The notes under the pieces: generated by a model
What the model was told of the DNA's origin: nothing
Databases searched by the model: none
The model's input: the letters and a program-made list of their open reading frames with translations, nothing else
Made by a program: the position numbers and the translations under genes
In this document: piece after piece, positions 13,163 to 26,780 of the stretch
How positions within the stretch are numbered: position 1 is the first letter of the stretch
Layout: each line of letters starts with the position of its first letter
Origin: Callaeas wilsoni
Taxonomy: Eukaryota; Chordata; Aves; Passeriformes; Callaeidae
Direction: 5' to 3'
Length of the DNA: 64,000 nucleotides
Assembly: GCA_013398955.1 (NCBI GenBank)
Contig: VWPU01012740.1
Span: 212,501 to 276,500, forward strand

Positions 13163-13980
13163 GCAATATGTGATATATATTGGTACGTGCCCCTGATAAC
13201 ATCGCTTTTTCTTTAGAGTGTTGTCGCCTGAGCAGCTTGGGAGAAACCAGATGGGCTGTGAGGGGAAGATGAGCAATTCTGTCTTGCCCAAACTGCAAAT
13301 GTGACAACACACTGTTAAGACAGGAGACAGCGAGGTGCATGTGTTAATATAATACAAGGCACCCGCAGATGTCCCAAAGTTTTCATTTAAAAAGCCCTGT
13401 TAAACAAACAAAACCCAGAATCTCATCCTATTTCAGTGACAGTGGGAAGATCTGCTGTTACTGTTGTGCAAGGTGGGGTAGAAGTCTGATTGGTTTTAGA
13501 TTTGTGGTGCGTGCTGGTAGATACTTGCTACTCTTGTACAGGAAGAAACAAGGAATGTGTCTTGCAATTCAGCATTCTAGTTCCTTCACCAATTCCAAAT
13601 TTACTGTAATAATTTAATATTTCTATAGAATCTTCTATCTCAAAGGATGTTGAAATCTGTTACAGTTTTCCATCACATCTAAAAGACTTTACTCCCCATT
13701 GAAAACCAGCCGTAGCTGAGGTGAAACTCGCAGGATTTCAACACAGAGCAACATTATATGACTAATTATATGACTATATTTCAGTTTAAAGTGCAGGGGA
13801 AACACAGATAACTGTTAAAAATACTGGAATTTTTCCAGGACATTCTTACTCCTAGAAAATGTGCTACAGGAATCTACCACAAGTGTCTCACCTGAAGAAT
13901 TGTGCAGCATTTCCACCTGCATGGTGCCCCATAGTGATAGCAACAAATGCAGTAAAAAGTATATATTCTTAATGGCTTGA

Positions 13981-14000
13981 AATGTCCTTGTTAGGACATT
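13981..14000. repeat. Perfect 8-bp stem with a 4-base loop
   Basis: AATGTCCT is followed by the loop TGTT and then AGGACATT. It is a compact hairpin in non-coding DNA with no T-run after it, so there is no reason to call it a terminator. Confidence 0.6.
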
Positions 14001-14124
14001 AGGTGAATAAAAGGCTTTTTTTCCATTGTAGAGTGGCCACGTGTAAGCTGTTCAACATTATGCTTTCACTATTATTAGTTTACTCTCATTTTGTTTTCAG
14101 ACTGTGAGGCCTTTCGGTGGATTG

Positions 14125-14218
14125 CTTCCTTCATCTCCTGTGTTTATACAGGGCCTGGCACAATATCCCTGAGAACAAGTACAACATATAAATTGTATAT
14201 AAAGCACTACTAATACTG
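14125..14218 (+). repeat. Probable ancient amniote interspersed repeat
   Basis: The string GTTTATACAGGGCCTGGCACA, in part, and the following bases up to an A/T-rich end at about 14218 resemble a motif common in sauropsid DNA (tgtttgtacagcgcctagcacaa-like) belonging to old CR1/L3-type repeats. I recognise it from memory of the pattern only, and the copy is diverged. Confidence 0.4.
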
Positions 14219-15860
14219 CTTAATTCCATGCAGGACTATCACTTCACTGATAACTCGAAAGCAAAAGCAGCATGAAGAGGCTCACCACTAATTTTTCTGT
14301 GCACTAGAATCTATTTTAAACAAAAAATTCTTCTATCTGATCTCCACCAGTTTCCAAGTGTACTGAGGTTGTAGGCCTAATGTTAGACCTGCAGAGCAAT
14401 TTTTGTTGCTAATTTAGGTGGCATTACCCATCCGTGTGTTTGGATGTGTGTGTATATCTCAATTGATTACATACTCTTCTCTTGTTGTGAGGTTGGATGG
14501 ACTGAATTTTTCACAAATGGCAGAGTTGAACAAAGGCACCTAAATTAAAAGTAGTAAACTACATCCAGAAGCCTATAAAAAAGCAATGCACTGTCTTAGA
14601 AATTGTGTGTTTTGGGAGGCCTGTGGTTATGTAACTTCTTTCACAAAAGTCAAGTTTTGTTCACAATTTGTTTTTGGTCTCGCTCCGTGTATTTGGAACT
14701 CTTTACTTTTTCTATGCCTTGTCCTGCCTATGTAGTTAGTCAAAGTGTTCACTGAAGTATTTTTAAGAGTTTTATTTGAGTTCTGTTTTCTTCAAAAGTA
14801 TAAAAGTGAAAGCATGGGGGGAAAAAAATGGAGCAGTAGAAAATCATTTGACGTAATGGTTAAAAATGCCTTAATTTGAAGAAGAAGAACTCTTATTTTG
14901 TGGGTTTGGGGTCTTTATTGAAGCCTTCTAACAGTGAAGGGTTTTCTTTCTTTTCCCCAGTACTTCTAATGTGAATGTTGCTATATAATGAAAGAATCTA
15001 CAGGACAAAATCTTTCCTGTTTTAACACAGATACCATGTCACTGGCTCTCTTCTACTTGTGCAGTTGTGATGAAAGCTATATGAATGGCTGAGCTGTTCC
15101 GAAAGGCAGTATTTTCATTCTGAGTAGAGAATAGCTGTGAGAAGACTAAGAGCTTCTTGATGTTGCTTCTTTTTCCACTAACTTTTCTTCCTTATTCAGC
15201 CGCAGTAGAAATTGGGTGGGAATTGATAATCCTTTAGGAATGTAGCTTTTGACACTTATCTGGTGGATGATAATTAATGCATTCCAAGAGGATTATCATA
15301 GTGGACTGTAGTTATAAAAGAGTGACATTCCATTTACGTGGAGTGAAACTTTAATATATGGCTGTCTCTACCACGTATTTTTAGGTGAAATCTTCAACCT
15401 TTCAGCTCTAGACCCAGTCCAGCTGTAATGAGCAGCTGTAGGCACAGGCAGTCTTTACCACTATGTTATCATGTCTTAAAAGCACAGAAACCCCCAAAAT
15501 ATTTTTGTTAATGCAGCATGTATGTAACTGTTTCTGAGATATTCAGGATGAAGCATTTTGTTTGTTGACTTCAAGAGGAGTAATGTTTGCAAAGATTAGG
15601 AAATAGAGGTTGAAGGCTGGGTGCAATGGGATTAAGACAGTTCTCTGATTTTTGTAAGCATCATTTTTTATTTTAAACTTCACTGTAGTATTGCAATAGA
15701 ATTAAATGTTCATAGACAAGTTGCTCAGAACTGAGATATCTTTAAAAACTTGCAAATTGCTATATCCCTTCAACAAAAAAAAATTGATATTTTTATGATT
15801 TATGATAGTGCTTTTGGGCGAGGTTAGCTGGTCTATGTCTTTTGTGAGGAGCAAAGCAGA

Positions 15861-15910
15861 CCATTTTCCTGAAATCAATGGGATTTGGCACTGACTTGCC
15901 CATCCCACCA
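15861..15910. repeat. Possible ancient CR1/L3-like fragment
   Basis: CTGAAATCAATGGGATTTGG at 15871-15890 resembles the 'caatgggagttttgcc' signature of old amniote LINE-derived repeats. The match is short, so confidence is low. Confidence 0.3.
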
Positions 15911-18900
15911 TTATATGGGACAGGAGTCTGTCCCCCACATGGGTCATGGGAATGTTTTGGCTCAGTTGAAAGGGACAGTTTCCTTATGGTATTGATTACT
16001 GGGAGTGTAAATTTTCCTGTAGTATTAGGAGATGAATGGGCTTTGTGTCTATTTAAAATACAGAATATTGATGAGATTGATGTCTCTATATTACCACCTT
16101 TAGGTTCCAAGTGTTGCAGAACACAGTATGACAGCATCAAAAAGGCTATCACTGATTGTATCATACATTACTGTATAATCTAGGTAATTTTATAACATTA
16201 GAGCAGTAGCCTGCTATGATTCAACTGCAGGAAAAACTGTCAATATACATTTGAGTATACCTTTGCATTTGTTCTTTTACTCTCCTTAGTTAAGCTTTGG
16301 GAAGAGGTGTTATTAGCCACCAGCCATTTGTCAGGATGGGCTTTGTTTTCGGTTTCACTGCACCGAGTTCTGTGTTGCATTGCAGATGCTATATGGATGC
16401 TAACAGGCTCACTGTGCTAATCTGTAGCAGCATTCCTCTCTCTCTCCAGCAAGAAAAACTCCTTCCTGGTATTTCATTAGTGTGTTTGGGTGATTCAGTA
16501 TTAGGGTTTATGGTCTGGTTTTGTGTTTAACTACCTTTTCGTTATGAACTACTGCCAATCTGCAAAAAAGAGTATTTTTCAGTAAAAAAATAAATCAAAT
16601 ATGTCATGCAATTCTCAGAACTACAAGAATAGTTTCAGAATCAAAGTATTCTGCAAGGTGCCCAAGTTGAGGTCATATTCCTCCAATATATCCTGACGCA
16701 CAGTAAAGATTACATAAATGTTAAATAAGAACACCATCTCAAAAAATACATTTCCTTTATGTGGAAAACAAATTTGTGTCATAGAGTTTTAGATGTACAA
16801 AATGAAAATAATTTATAGGGTTCCCTAGTCGAACCCACATGAGATACAAGATTACTGAATAAAACAAGTTTTACAGTGCTCTGTCGCATCTTTGCTGTGA
16901 AAAGCAAAGACCCATTTAAATTGAAATTTTAAATAGCTTCAAGGAGAAAGAAAACCTCAACATTTGTAAAGGAATGTAAACTCAACATTTATAAGGATCA
17001 AAACCCTTTTTAAATATATTGATGAAAAATATGTCCTAACACTGGAGTTGATGCAGGGAAGAAGCCATGTTTCAACCATTAAAAGCCTGATGGCTTAGCA
17101 CCTTGCCAGGATTCTTGCTAGGCTGTCCACGGGTATTGTGGCAATTAGGTGAGAGACAGAGCCAAAATTAGTACCATGAGTACAACAAATATGGGAGACA
17201 TTTTCAAACTAAGAGACATCCTGGAACAAATAAGTCAGTGAAAGCCTTGATCTCCTCTTATTTTTCATGGCAATATTCTTCTCTCATTTTACTTTGTCCT
17301 GATTTATTTCATGTCTATGTTGTTGTCTTCTTTGTACTTCTAAGAAAATGTCCATTTTATCTGGCCCCATTGGAAGGCACCATGACAATTGGATGTTTCT
17401 TGGCCCCTCCTTTGTAAGAGGTGAGGATTGTAGTCTGCTGGCTTTTTGACATCAGCAAAATAGTCCTAGGTAACTCTGAAGATTAATGTTACAAACATAG
17501 GGTGGTACCTGAACGTTACAAAATATTTCAGGTGAAAACATGGTCTCATCATCACCTTAATGTCCCATTCTCTCCTCTTCCAAAAAAAAGTAAGCAAGAA
17601 GCATTCATACATATGCTACATCTGGCTTGATTTCTTTTTCTCTTTCAGTTTTTAGGTTCAAATAGTAGTAATGATTAATAACATAATGGCTCTGAGACAT
17701 TTAATTCTTCTCTCAAAAAGGGAGCTAGTAAATTTATTCTTTCACAAAAGGACATCCGTTTTAAGTGTATAGGGAAAATGTATCAAAATATTAATTAGAC
17801 TTTTCTTTTGTTTTGCTAGTTTGCATTAGACAGATGGAATTCTGATCTTTAACAGCATCATGACTCATGAAACTGCTTGTGTACTAAAATGCCATTATTA
17901 ACACAACAGTAGTTTTCAGCAGTTGGTAATTATTGGCATAATTAAACATTTATCAAGAAACAAGTATTTATCATTCATTAAACTTTCATTAAAAATCCAT
18001 CTTAGCACAAGCTAGATTAGCCAGTGATTTTCAAGTGATAACTTCTTAACTTCTGGCAGGAACATAGAGCATTTTGATGGCAAAGAAAGCCGTGCATAAT
18101 GCAACCTTTCAGGTTTTGTAAACAGTTATAACACTTCAGACTTAGGAGTGCTATTTTTAAGCATTCTATAAGACTCAGACAAGAAAGTACTTGGCTATTT
18201 TCTGTACGGTTTACTAAGTTTGGCACTTCTTAACAGTGTATTTGGAAAAACAAGATGCCTTTGGCCGTGAAAAGCCAGTGCTAAGTTTGCTTTATAACTG
18301 CATTTACATGACTTAAATTCCCTCAAAGCCTGATATGTTTACATATATTAGGACATTGAAATTTATTTTTGTTAATGGATCATCTCATAAAATCTGCCTT
18401 ATGGTTTTGCAAAAGGATGGTATCTCCGACTAGATGTTGGTGATTGGAAAATCTTGAAGAGGTGTCTGGTCCTGATATAGTATTTTCCAACACTTCAATA
18501 CTTCTTGTCACTGAAGAAGAAAATAAGCATATTTTCTTATTTAAAAGAAAGAGACCCATTACATCTCTGAAAGGTTTGGTTTTATTTTGCAGAGCGAAGT
18601 ACGAGACATTGTGCCTGGTCTGCTCAGTTTTGATCAATTCCTTGAGATGGCAGATTGATTATTTTTTGGCATGTTTAGGTATGAATAAAGGTAAAGCAAT
18701 TTGTGTGATTTTCAACATGCAGAAAAATAAGATTAGTCAATGTCCTGTAGTTCCCTCTCATTCCAGTTTTCTTATTTAACTCTTTTAAAGTCTTTTCTCC
18801 TTGGTTATTTATTTTCCTCGGTTCTCATCTGCCATTTCCACTAACCCTGATTATCACGGAAGCACTGGCTTACTTAATCTTACAGCTACCGATTGGCTAT

Positions 18901-21900
18901 CTTACCTCCCAGCCCTTTGTTTCCTCTCTTGCTTATAGGTATGAGAGGATGTATTACTTAACCCCTCCTACATAGTCCCTGTTTTGCAAGAGGTACCAAT
19001 TTGGCAAGGTTAGTGTAAGCTTAAAACACTATAATGTGATTGTCTAGATTGTGGTGGAGAAAAAGCAATATTTAGTGAGCAAGACTCTCAGAAAGCTCCT
19101 TCACGTACATACAAGAGCTTCACATCTTAGCCCATATTCAGCAACTTTGTGTTTTCTCTTGGGCAAAAAATTTACTGTATCAGTGCTTTTATGTCACAAG
19201 AATGAATTGAATTCGTACCCTTTAGTGCAAACAACAATAGACAGAGTGGTAACCTAGTGGAAAACAAATAGACGCCCCGTCCCTTTTGGGGATTCAGAGA
19301 GGTTCAGAAAGATGGAGCTGACGGTAGAGAGGTGGCAGATAAAAACAGGCTGAAGCAGGAAAGAATCCTGCGGTCATTTATTACCATGCCATCTTCATAG
19401 TGTTTGCTGAACCAAGGTGCAGAGTAATGATTCAGACAAATGATGTTAATAATAATAGCTGGCCCTTTGGCAAAAATGGAATACCTAGTATTGCAGCATG
19501 AGACCTAATCAGATTCTCCAAAAGTTGCTTCAGACCGATAGAATTTTTTGTCATCAGGTTTTCCATCAATAGATTCTCCCTGGTTATTATGTTTTTAAAG
19601 GAGGCAAAGTGATAAACGTTATTTTCCATGAGGGTTAAAACCCCAAATATTTAAAATATTATGATATTTAATTTATAGACTAAAGCTAGTTAGCTAGTCT
19701 GTGGATTACTTGATCACATTTAGAAACTTTCTGGAGTTCATTATCTTCTTTTTCTTTTTCATATAATCAACATGGAATTCACCTTATTTATTGCAAGTGA
19801 ATAATAGCATGTATTTTTTACAGTAGTTTCTGTTGCACACAGAGTATCACTGGTAAAAGTGATCTCCATGTAAAGCCTGGCTATGGATTTTAAACAAGGG
19901 GTAGTTGCTCGTAACTGCTGATCTGTTGAACTGCTTTGATCTGTTGTTCAGAATTTGTACATAAAAGAACATTTGCACCCAAAAAAGCTTGCTAACCATT
20001 TTGCACTGTTCAGGTTTTGTTGTTCTTTTTAATAATACCTGCAGTTTTTAGGCATATAGGTTGCAATTATTTTTATTAGCTGTTTTTCTGTTAACAACAT
20101 AACCAACATCTGTTTTAATCTAAACATCATCAGACTTATTAATTAGGTACATTTTGGCATCAATTTATCACACATGCTTTGACACTTTTGATACTTGAAG
20201 CGTAAGCTATTATGTGTAATGAAAAAAAAAGTATGATTTGGAGTAAGTGTTATACATCATCTGTAGGGGACAATTATGTTGGCATGTGGGAGGTTAATGT
20301 ACACACTCTAGATTCCTTTGCTTGATTTGCTGTTTTCTTCTTCATAACTCTAGGTAAACAGTTTGTGCTGCTATTTAATGCACAGGTTAAGTGTAGTTGC
20401 AGGCTATTATACATCATTAGAGTAAGTAATATTCAGCTGTGGAAGAAAGATGGAAGCTTTTCACTTGTAGCCACTTGGACATTTCATTTTTCATCTACTA
20501 TGCCACTGCAAAAATTAGTTGTGGCAGGCCTGATGTAATTTATAGCCTGGTACCCTGAAATTAAGCAATGAATCACACCATTTTGGCTGATTAGAGTTAA
20601 TGCATTTTTCCCGATGACATATTTTGTAAAACAATGCAGTTTATTCTAAACTTTGCCTTATCTGACCTAGTAATTTCTCACGTCAACCTGTTCAATGGAT
20701 TGTACCATGTACAGTGTACTCTATCACCAGATTTCTTTTGGTATTGCATTGTAGTTATCTCCCAGCTTAAAGGGGCAGCCTTCCCTTTCTTTCCTAATTT
20801 TCTCACTAGAAAACGTCAGCTTTCCTCTCCCTCCAACCCTGACCCTCCATTCTCAAACCAGACAATTGAGAAGCAAAACACAGAATAACACAATTCAATG
20901 CAGCTTGATTGAAAGTGGAGGGTGTAATGATCAAGTGAGTAGAGACCATTGGATTGTGCCTCAGGCCTTCACACTCTGGATCTGGTCAATAACAAATTTA
21001 TTACTAATCAAATCCAATAAATACAAAACAGCATACATTTATTTTTATTTGGCACCCAGCTGGTCACAGAATAATAATAAAACAGGTAATCAGAGAGACT
21101 GCCTTTCGGAAGAAAATGATGTAGCCAATGCATGCTGCACTTAAAACTCCTGTCTATCATAAGCAGATGGCCAGTCCCCAAGAAGCCTTGTTGTGTTTGT
21201 CTGATTACCAGTGGGCATTGTGTCTCACTTGCCTGTGCAATATATTAATGGTTCCAGCTCTTGAGTTTGGAGAATTCTGTTTGCTGAGATACTTCGTGAT
21301 AGGGAGAGGTGTCACTGCAGAACAGGATCTATAGGTATTAGTGTCAAGAAGAATAATGTCTTCCTTGCCCTTTTTCCTGGGTTATTGCATGGGGCATACA
21401 AAGACTGGAATGAGTTAATAGAAAACAAAGAAACTAAAGGTGTTTGAGGAGGGGAATGAAATCAACAACATAGCTGAGACATGCGAATTTTACTGTTGCC
21501 AAAAAAATGTGCGACTGTTCTTTCCCCACAAAGTACTAACATGCATAAGAGCATGAGATATAATCATTGCAGGCATCTTACACCATGTAAAACCGACACA
21601 GACAAACCGTGCATAGCTAATTTAAAGCTGACATTCAGTATCCAGGATTTTTTTTTTGTATTCACATATTTTTATATGTGTGTGTTTGAAATTCAGCTAA
21701 AAATGCTCATTGCTGCAATTTGTTACGCAGACACATTATGAATGACAAAGTGTATGCCAAAGATGCAAACTGAATGAAATTATTGGGAATATTTAACAAT
21801 AAAAAAAGTGCAGCTTCTGTCGTTTGAAAGTCAGATAGTAAAAAATTTCTTATTTCTTAGTTGATGGAGTCCTTATATTTTTGAACGGTCTGTGGAAACC

Positions 21901-23040
21901 AGCAAGAGTCTGCAACATGTAGGAGAAAAAGGCAGCACACCTGCAAGATTCCAGCCTACCTTGTTCACACTCAGGATAGGAGAAAATGATTTATTATCTG
22001 TCCCTTGAATTTCTCTGAGCATTCTGTCTAAACTTTAAAAGCAGATTACATTTGCGATTAAACCTTAACAAATGTTGTTTTAACTAGACTGCAATATATG
22101 TTATTGACAACAAGCTTTTTTCCCCGAAAATAACATTGGTGCTTAGGCATGCAATTTACAAAAATGACAAGGAAGGGTGGTACTTTTCCCAAGGTGAATG
22201 TGAGTTGACTGATTAGCTGGTATTTTAACTTAGATTCTTGCAAATTACAGACATAAGAAACCCTGCAATTTATATGTACTTTAGAAGTGAAAGCTTTAAT
22301 CCCATGATTCATGAAAGTAAAGTGGTAATAATTTAAGTACCATATTTTATTTATCCCTTAGAGTTGTCAGCTGATACCAGAAGTATTCTCACTATTTTTG
22401 GGTTGCTGCCTTTGGCCACCTAATTGCTTCTTAGGAAGTAAGAGGGAAATTGCTTATATAACTACATGGATTGTCTTTGGCAACGTCAAGCCAAGGCATC
22501 AATCAGTCCATCTGGGTAAAATCACAAGCTGACTCCGATATTGCTAAATATTTATACTGTCAAATACACACAGACATCCAGATGAAAAGAGGCATTCATT
22601 AGGAATGCTCCAGCTTGTCAGTTTAAAGATGTAGATTAGAGCAAAACCTCCCACTATGATACTGAGTGCTCAGGAAAAGTCTATATTTAGCCATTCTGAG
22701 CAATAAATATCATCATATTGCCTCATTTAGGTAAATAGAGAATGAATATTGTCAAGATGATCTAGAGATAATGTAAACAGATCCCTGTTCGGAGTCTGTG
22801 TTACTAGGGTAAATTCCAGGACATTGGTGTGCTGCTGATGCTTTTTGGTTTAACTCTATTTCTTAATCGCATTCTTATCCCGTTTACATTAACAGTAAGA
22901 TTTCTTCTTTGCAGATCAGAAGAGAAGGGAGGAAAAAAGAGATAAGGTGGGGTTTCTTTTTAAACAAAAGTTGATTTTAAATTTTAACTGAGCTGTTACA
23001 TTAATTAGTAGTTCTGCTCTAATATTTTCTTGGCACTGGT
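15911..23040. other. AT-rich intronic DNA
   Basis: No gene recognised. Open frames on both strands at 15793-16183 and 18380-18779 overlap each other and match nothing I know. A partial 25-bp tandem duplication lies at 16956-16999. Confidence 0.55.
16956..16999. repeat. Partial 25-bp tandem duplication
   Basis: CTCAACATTTGTAAAGGA (start of unit one, 16956) recurs as CTCAACATTTATAAGGA at 16981, giving a 25-base period and about 1.8 copies. Confidence 0.6.
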
Positions 23041-23045
23041 AAAGA

Positions 23046-23065
23046 CTGCTGCTGCTGCTGTTGCT
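23046..23065. repeat. Short CTG triplet tract
   Basis: Five CTG-type units followed by a TTG variant, (CTG)5 TTG CT. It is too short to be an obvious expansion locus. Confidence 0.8.
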
Positions 23066-23480
23066 AGAAAATACTGATCTCTGGAGCAACGCTGAAGCTC
23101 ATTCCAGACTTTAACATGGGAACTGACAAAGCCCATCAGTCAGCAGAACATCACAGCTCTGAGGTTAAGACAAGATTTCAAGAGTACACACAGTTAAGAC
23201 TCATAGTGGAATTTCTTTTATACCACTTTCTTTTTTGGTGATAAGATGAGGCATATTGTAAGAATAAGCAATGAAAGATCAGTACTTTCATGAGAATTAA
23301 GTTACAGTCCAGCTTCAAAGTGGGTGGCTTGTCCTGACAAATTAAGACAAAAATTTGTTCACTATACTATATACACAAAAAAGATAGCAGAAGGATTTTT
23401 TTTTTTACCTTTTGGGGAAGGCATGTGCCTCCCTCCATAGAATTAGCCCCTTGGAAGTTACATACAAGGAGAGTAGTGAC

Positions 23481-23652
23481 TGACGTCAAAGTTTTAGTTA
23501 ATTGCACAAGATGATTTTTTAGATTAATAATTAACATCTCTCTTTATAACTAAATATCTGTAATTAATCAGCAAATCATAATGTGGAGACTAATTAACTT
23601 CAAACTCAAATCTTAACAGAAAATCCATATTACTATCCAGCATCATTAATTA
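23481..23652. promoter_or_regulatory. Candidate regulatory block: full CRE plus four TAATTA cores
   Basis: A perfect cAMP-response palindrome TGACGTCA lies at 23481-23488. TAATTA homeodomain cores follow at 23528-23533, 23561-23566, 23591-23596 and 23647-23652. The density exceeds what I see elsewhere in the window, although AT-richness raises the background. Enhancer function is inference. No conservation data are available here. Confidence 0.35.
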
Positions 23653-23724
23653 CTCTAGTAATCAAAGTTATTCCCCATGGGATTTGACATAAAGCTTTGT
23701 AGGTTTATAAACTGAGCTATTATC

Positions 23725-23737
23725 AAAAAAAAAAAAA
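23725..23737. repeat. Poly-A run
   Basis: A 13-base A run in intronic DNA. Confidence 0.85.
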
Positions 23738-26707
23738 CCCAAACCATTTTGAAAGGAGCTTCAAATAGCATTATAGATAACTAAGGTATTAGATGGGAAA
23801 TTTAAATAAGTTTTTATTTGTCTGTATTACATTATCAATAATCCACTCACTGAAGCTGGGTAAGTAACTAAAAGAGTGCAATTCCCTTCTTACCATGTGC
23901 ATGTGGTTTCTTGTTGATTTCTTCTTTTTTTTTCCTTTTGAGGTTGCAGCAGTGATTTCTGTCAGAGCATTCATTTGTCAGTGTCTTTTAAAAATATGCT
24001 ACACTTTCTGGTAGCGTTTGCTGTGATGCTATCAATGCTAGTTATCTGTTTAAGAAATGGATTAACACCTCTTTATGCCCTGGTATGATTCACAAGAAAG
24101 TACCAAAAAAACCAAGAAGGATTGAGCCTTAAAATACAGGAATATCTTTAGCAGTTGATTAGTTAGCGTTCAGTGGAAAAAAAGGACAAAGTAGGGCTGT
24201 TATGCCAAGGAACCTTGGCCCAAACAAATCTTATTTTAATTAGCATGGTCATCACAACTAGGAAGATTTGGAATGTGTTCATGTTAATTTTTAATAAACA
24301 GGAAAGCAAATAGTACCATTACAGCACACTGAAATCCCATAGCTGTTTTTCATTTAGGAAGTTAGGCGTTAAAATTGTGTCTAAAAATCCACATTTCAAT
24401 TATTTTATCACCTAGTCTTGCAAGTGCACACATCTGATACTGTTCTTTTGTGTGGCAGCTGTAAAAATCGTAAGCAATTTTTACTGTCAAGAAAACTCTG
24501 AATAAATAGAGGCTGTTAACTTAGGCAGATATCTGAGGTTATTTGGTGGCAATCAAGAACTCACAGCACTTCAACTAATGGGTTATGATCAGAAACTGTT
24601 CCTAATAGCCAGCTAGACGGATCTGAATATGAAGATTTCTATAATTTTGTTGTCAGCTTGTGATGTACTCTAGTGCTAATTATTTGGAACAATTATGTTT
24701 TCCTAATAACAAAAGAAGAAGCAGTGAATTAAGCAGGCTTACCTTCAGATCTTTAGATAACAGTTTAAATGCACTTGCCATTAAGAAATAACATTTCTTT
24801 TTCCTGTGTGGAACCCTAATTATTGAAGATGCTTGTCTTTTAAAATCTACTTCTACTTTTTTTAAGCATGTTCAATGTGTCAGTTTACACTGATGACTTC
24901 AGTAACTAGTATTTTCTCAGTCTTAGTTTTATGCCCGTACCTCCCATAGACTGCTTACTTCATTTGGTTATTCAAAAACCATAATTAGTGCAGTAATTAA
25001 CATGTGGATCCTTCAAAGGAAGACTGTTAGAATCATGGGACGTCTCTCATCATTCTTGCTGATGTATGGATGATAAAAAGACTTGGTTGAGGTGACAACA
25101 GGATTTGTATTACTGCACATTATCCGAACTGCAGGGAAATTCAGACAGGACTGTGGTCCATGGAGTCTTTCCTTCTGGAAAAAGTAATTATCCACACTGT
25201 TTCTATAATGTAACTAGGTGTTATCCTGCATTTGCAGCTGTCAAATAATTTCTTTCAAAACCATTTTTTATACCTTATGAATACTTGAAACTTTGGGGGT
25301 TTGCATGTTGTCTTTTAAGCAATTACAGAAGTGGGGTACAGCAAGTGCAGCAACAAAAACAATAATAATAGTAATTTATATAAGCATAACAGATTCTTTC
25401 TTGACAGTTGATTTCAGAGACGTTTATGATGTTAAGTTGATACCATCATAAGATTGCATTCATAAAGAATAGGCCAAATTTCATTTTATTTATTTTCCCT
25501 GGAGAAAATATATTTGTTTGTTTAAGATTTCAGATAAGCTGAATCTGTTGTGTTTTCAAGCCATAGTAAATCAGTTGCTGATACGTGAGTCTCTGTATGG
25601 CTCATGTAAATATATTCCAGTGTTTCTCTGAGATGCTTATAGTCAGTGTTTTCAGCTTCAATATACAATGTTTTAAATTAGTGCATTAAGAAAATTCACA
25701 TTCTTTCATTCAGCCTTTAACTTTCTGTAAGTAGTGGTCCTCTTTTTCACATTCAGTGACATATGCCAGAAAAATTCAGTATTTTACCCTACAGGCAGCC
25801 CATGGGACTGGGATGAAATGGCCTCTATACATAGGGTATGACTTTATTTGCTAAAGAGGTTATTTGAAAAAGCCCTTAGGGTACTGCTGCCCTTTTGTCC
25901 CTCAAACTAGTAGGGGGAAAAATATAAAAGGAACTACACAGTAATCCCTTGTAGACAGGTGACCTTAAGCCAATTCTATACTGTAAGGTTTGTTTCCATT
26001 TAAACTCAAAACAGACAAAGGAAAAAAGCAAAATGCAGATTTTAATCTATTGCAGAAACATTGCCATTTTTTTTTCTGTAAATGTCTATCAAATACAGAC
26101 AACTTTTACTGCAAATTCATAAAACTGAGTTTCATTTTGTATAATTAAATTTAACATTCTGTAGACAGTATGCCCTATATTTTAGCAAAAATAGCATCTG
26201 AGGACTGACGGAAATAAACCTACCTCTGTTCATTTCGGGTAACCTGTTCAGAATTTTATTTTCTTTACAACTGTTTAAATTCTGCAAGTACAGCCAAGCA
26301 TAATTAAGCAAACCTTCTGATTCCAATCTTAACATTAAAAATCAGTCACCATCAGGATCCACTGGAAAAATCAGCAATCACTTAGTCACCTGAAGTTCTT
26401 TTTCCCTCTGTTCTTAGCGTTGACCATTGATGGACATTAACAGTGCTATTGTCAAACCAGATGTTATCACAGGGCCATGGTCCCACTGCAAGTGCACCAT
26501 TTGGTGGTGGTGTATTTGCTATTTAAACCTGTGTTAAGCCACAATAGTTTTCCAATGAATGAATGCCATAATATTACTTTTTATATCATGCAATCAGCTG
26601 TTATAAGACGTGTACCATCCCAATGCGAAACTCTTTTTCTCTAGGCGGGCTTCAAAACACCACTATAAATTATGAACAGCAGCTCTGAACCCACCTCAGG
26701 ATAGCCT

Positions 26708-26780
26708 CTCATAAGTCACAGGTGTGACATCACGGAGCTCTGTAATTAATGGGTGTTATGCCACTCCCTTGACTTATGAG
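26708..26780. repeat. Perfect 11-bp inverted repeat flanking a TAATTA site
   Basis: CTCATAAGTCA (26708-26718) and TGACTTATGAG (26770-26780) are exact reverse complements separated by 51 bases. Each arm contains TGACTTA, close to AP-1/MAF half-sites. The spacer holds TGACATCA (CRE-like) and TAATTAATGG. This arrangement suits a regulatory element, but that is inference. Confidence 0.5.

Larger units (their letters stand above)
10741..15860. other. AT-rich intronic DNA
   Basis: No exon or RNA gene recognised. It contains an imperfect foldback (13080-13162), a short perfect hairpin (13981-14000) and one probable ancient repeat (14125-14218). Confidence 0.6.

Noticed and set aside
13981..14000. 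Hairpin considered as a rho-independent terminator
   Set aside because: The host is eukaryotic, no T-run follows, and it is not next to a gene.
15793..16183. Overlapping 101- and 123-codon frames on opposite strands, considered as a processed pseudogene
   Set aside because: Neither product is recognisable, there is no poly(A) tail, and both strands are open together. An old repeat fragment at 15861-15910 is the better reading.
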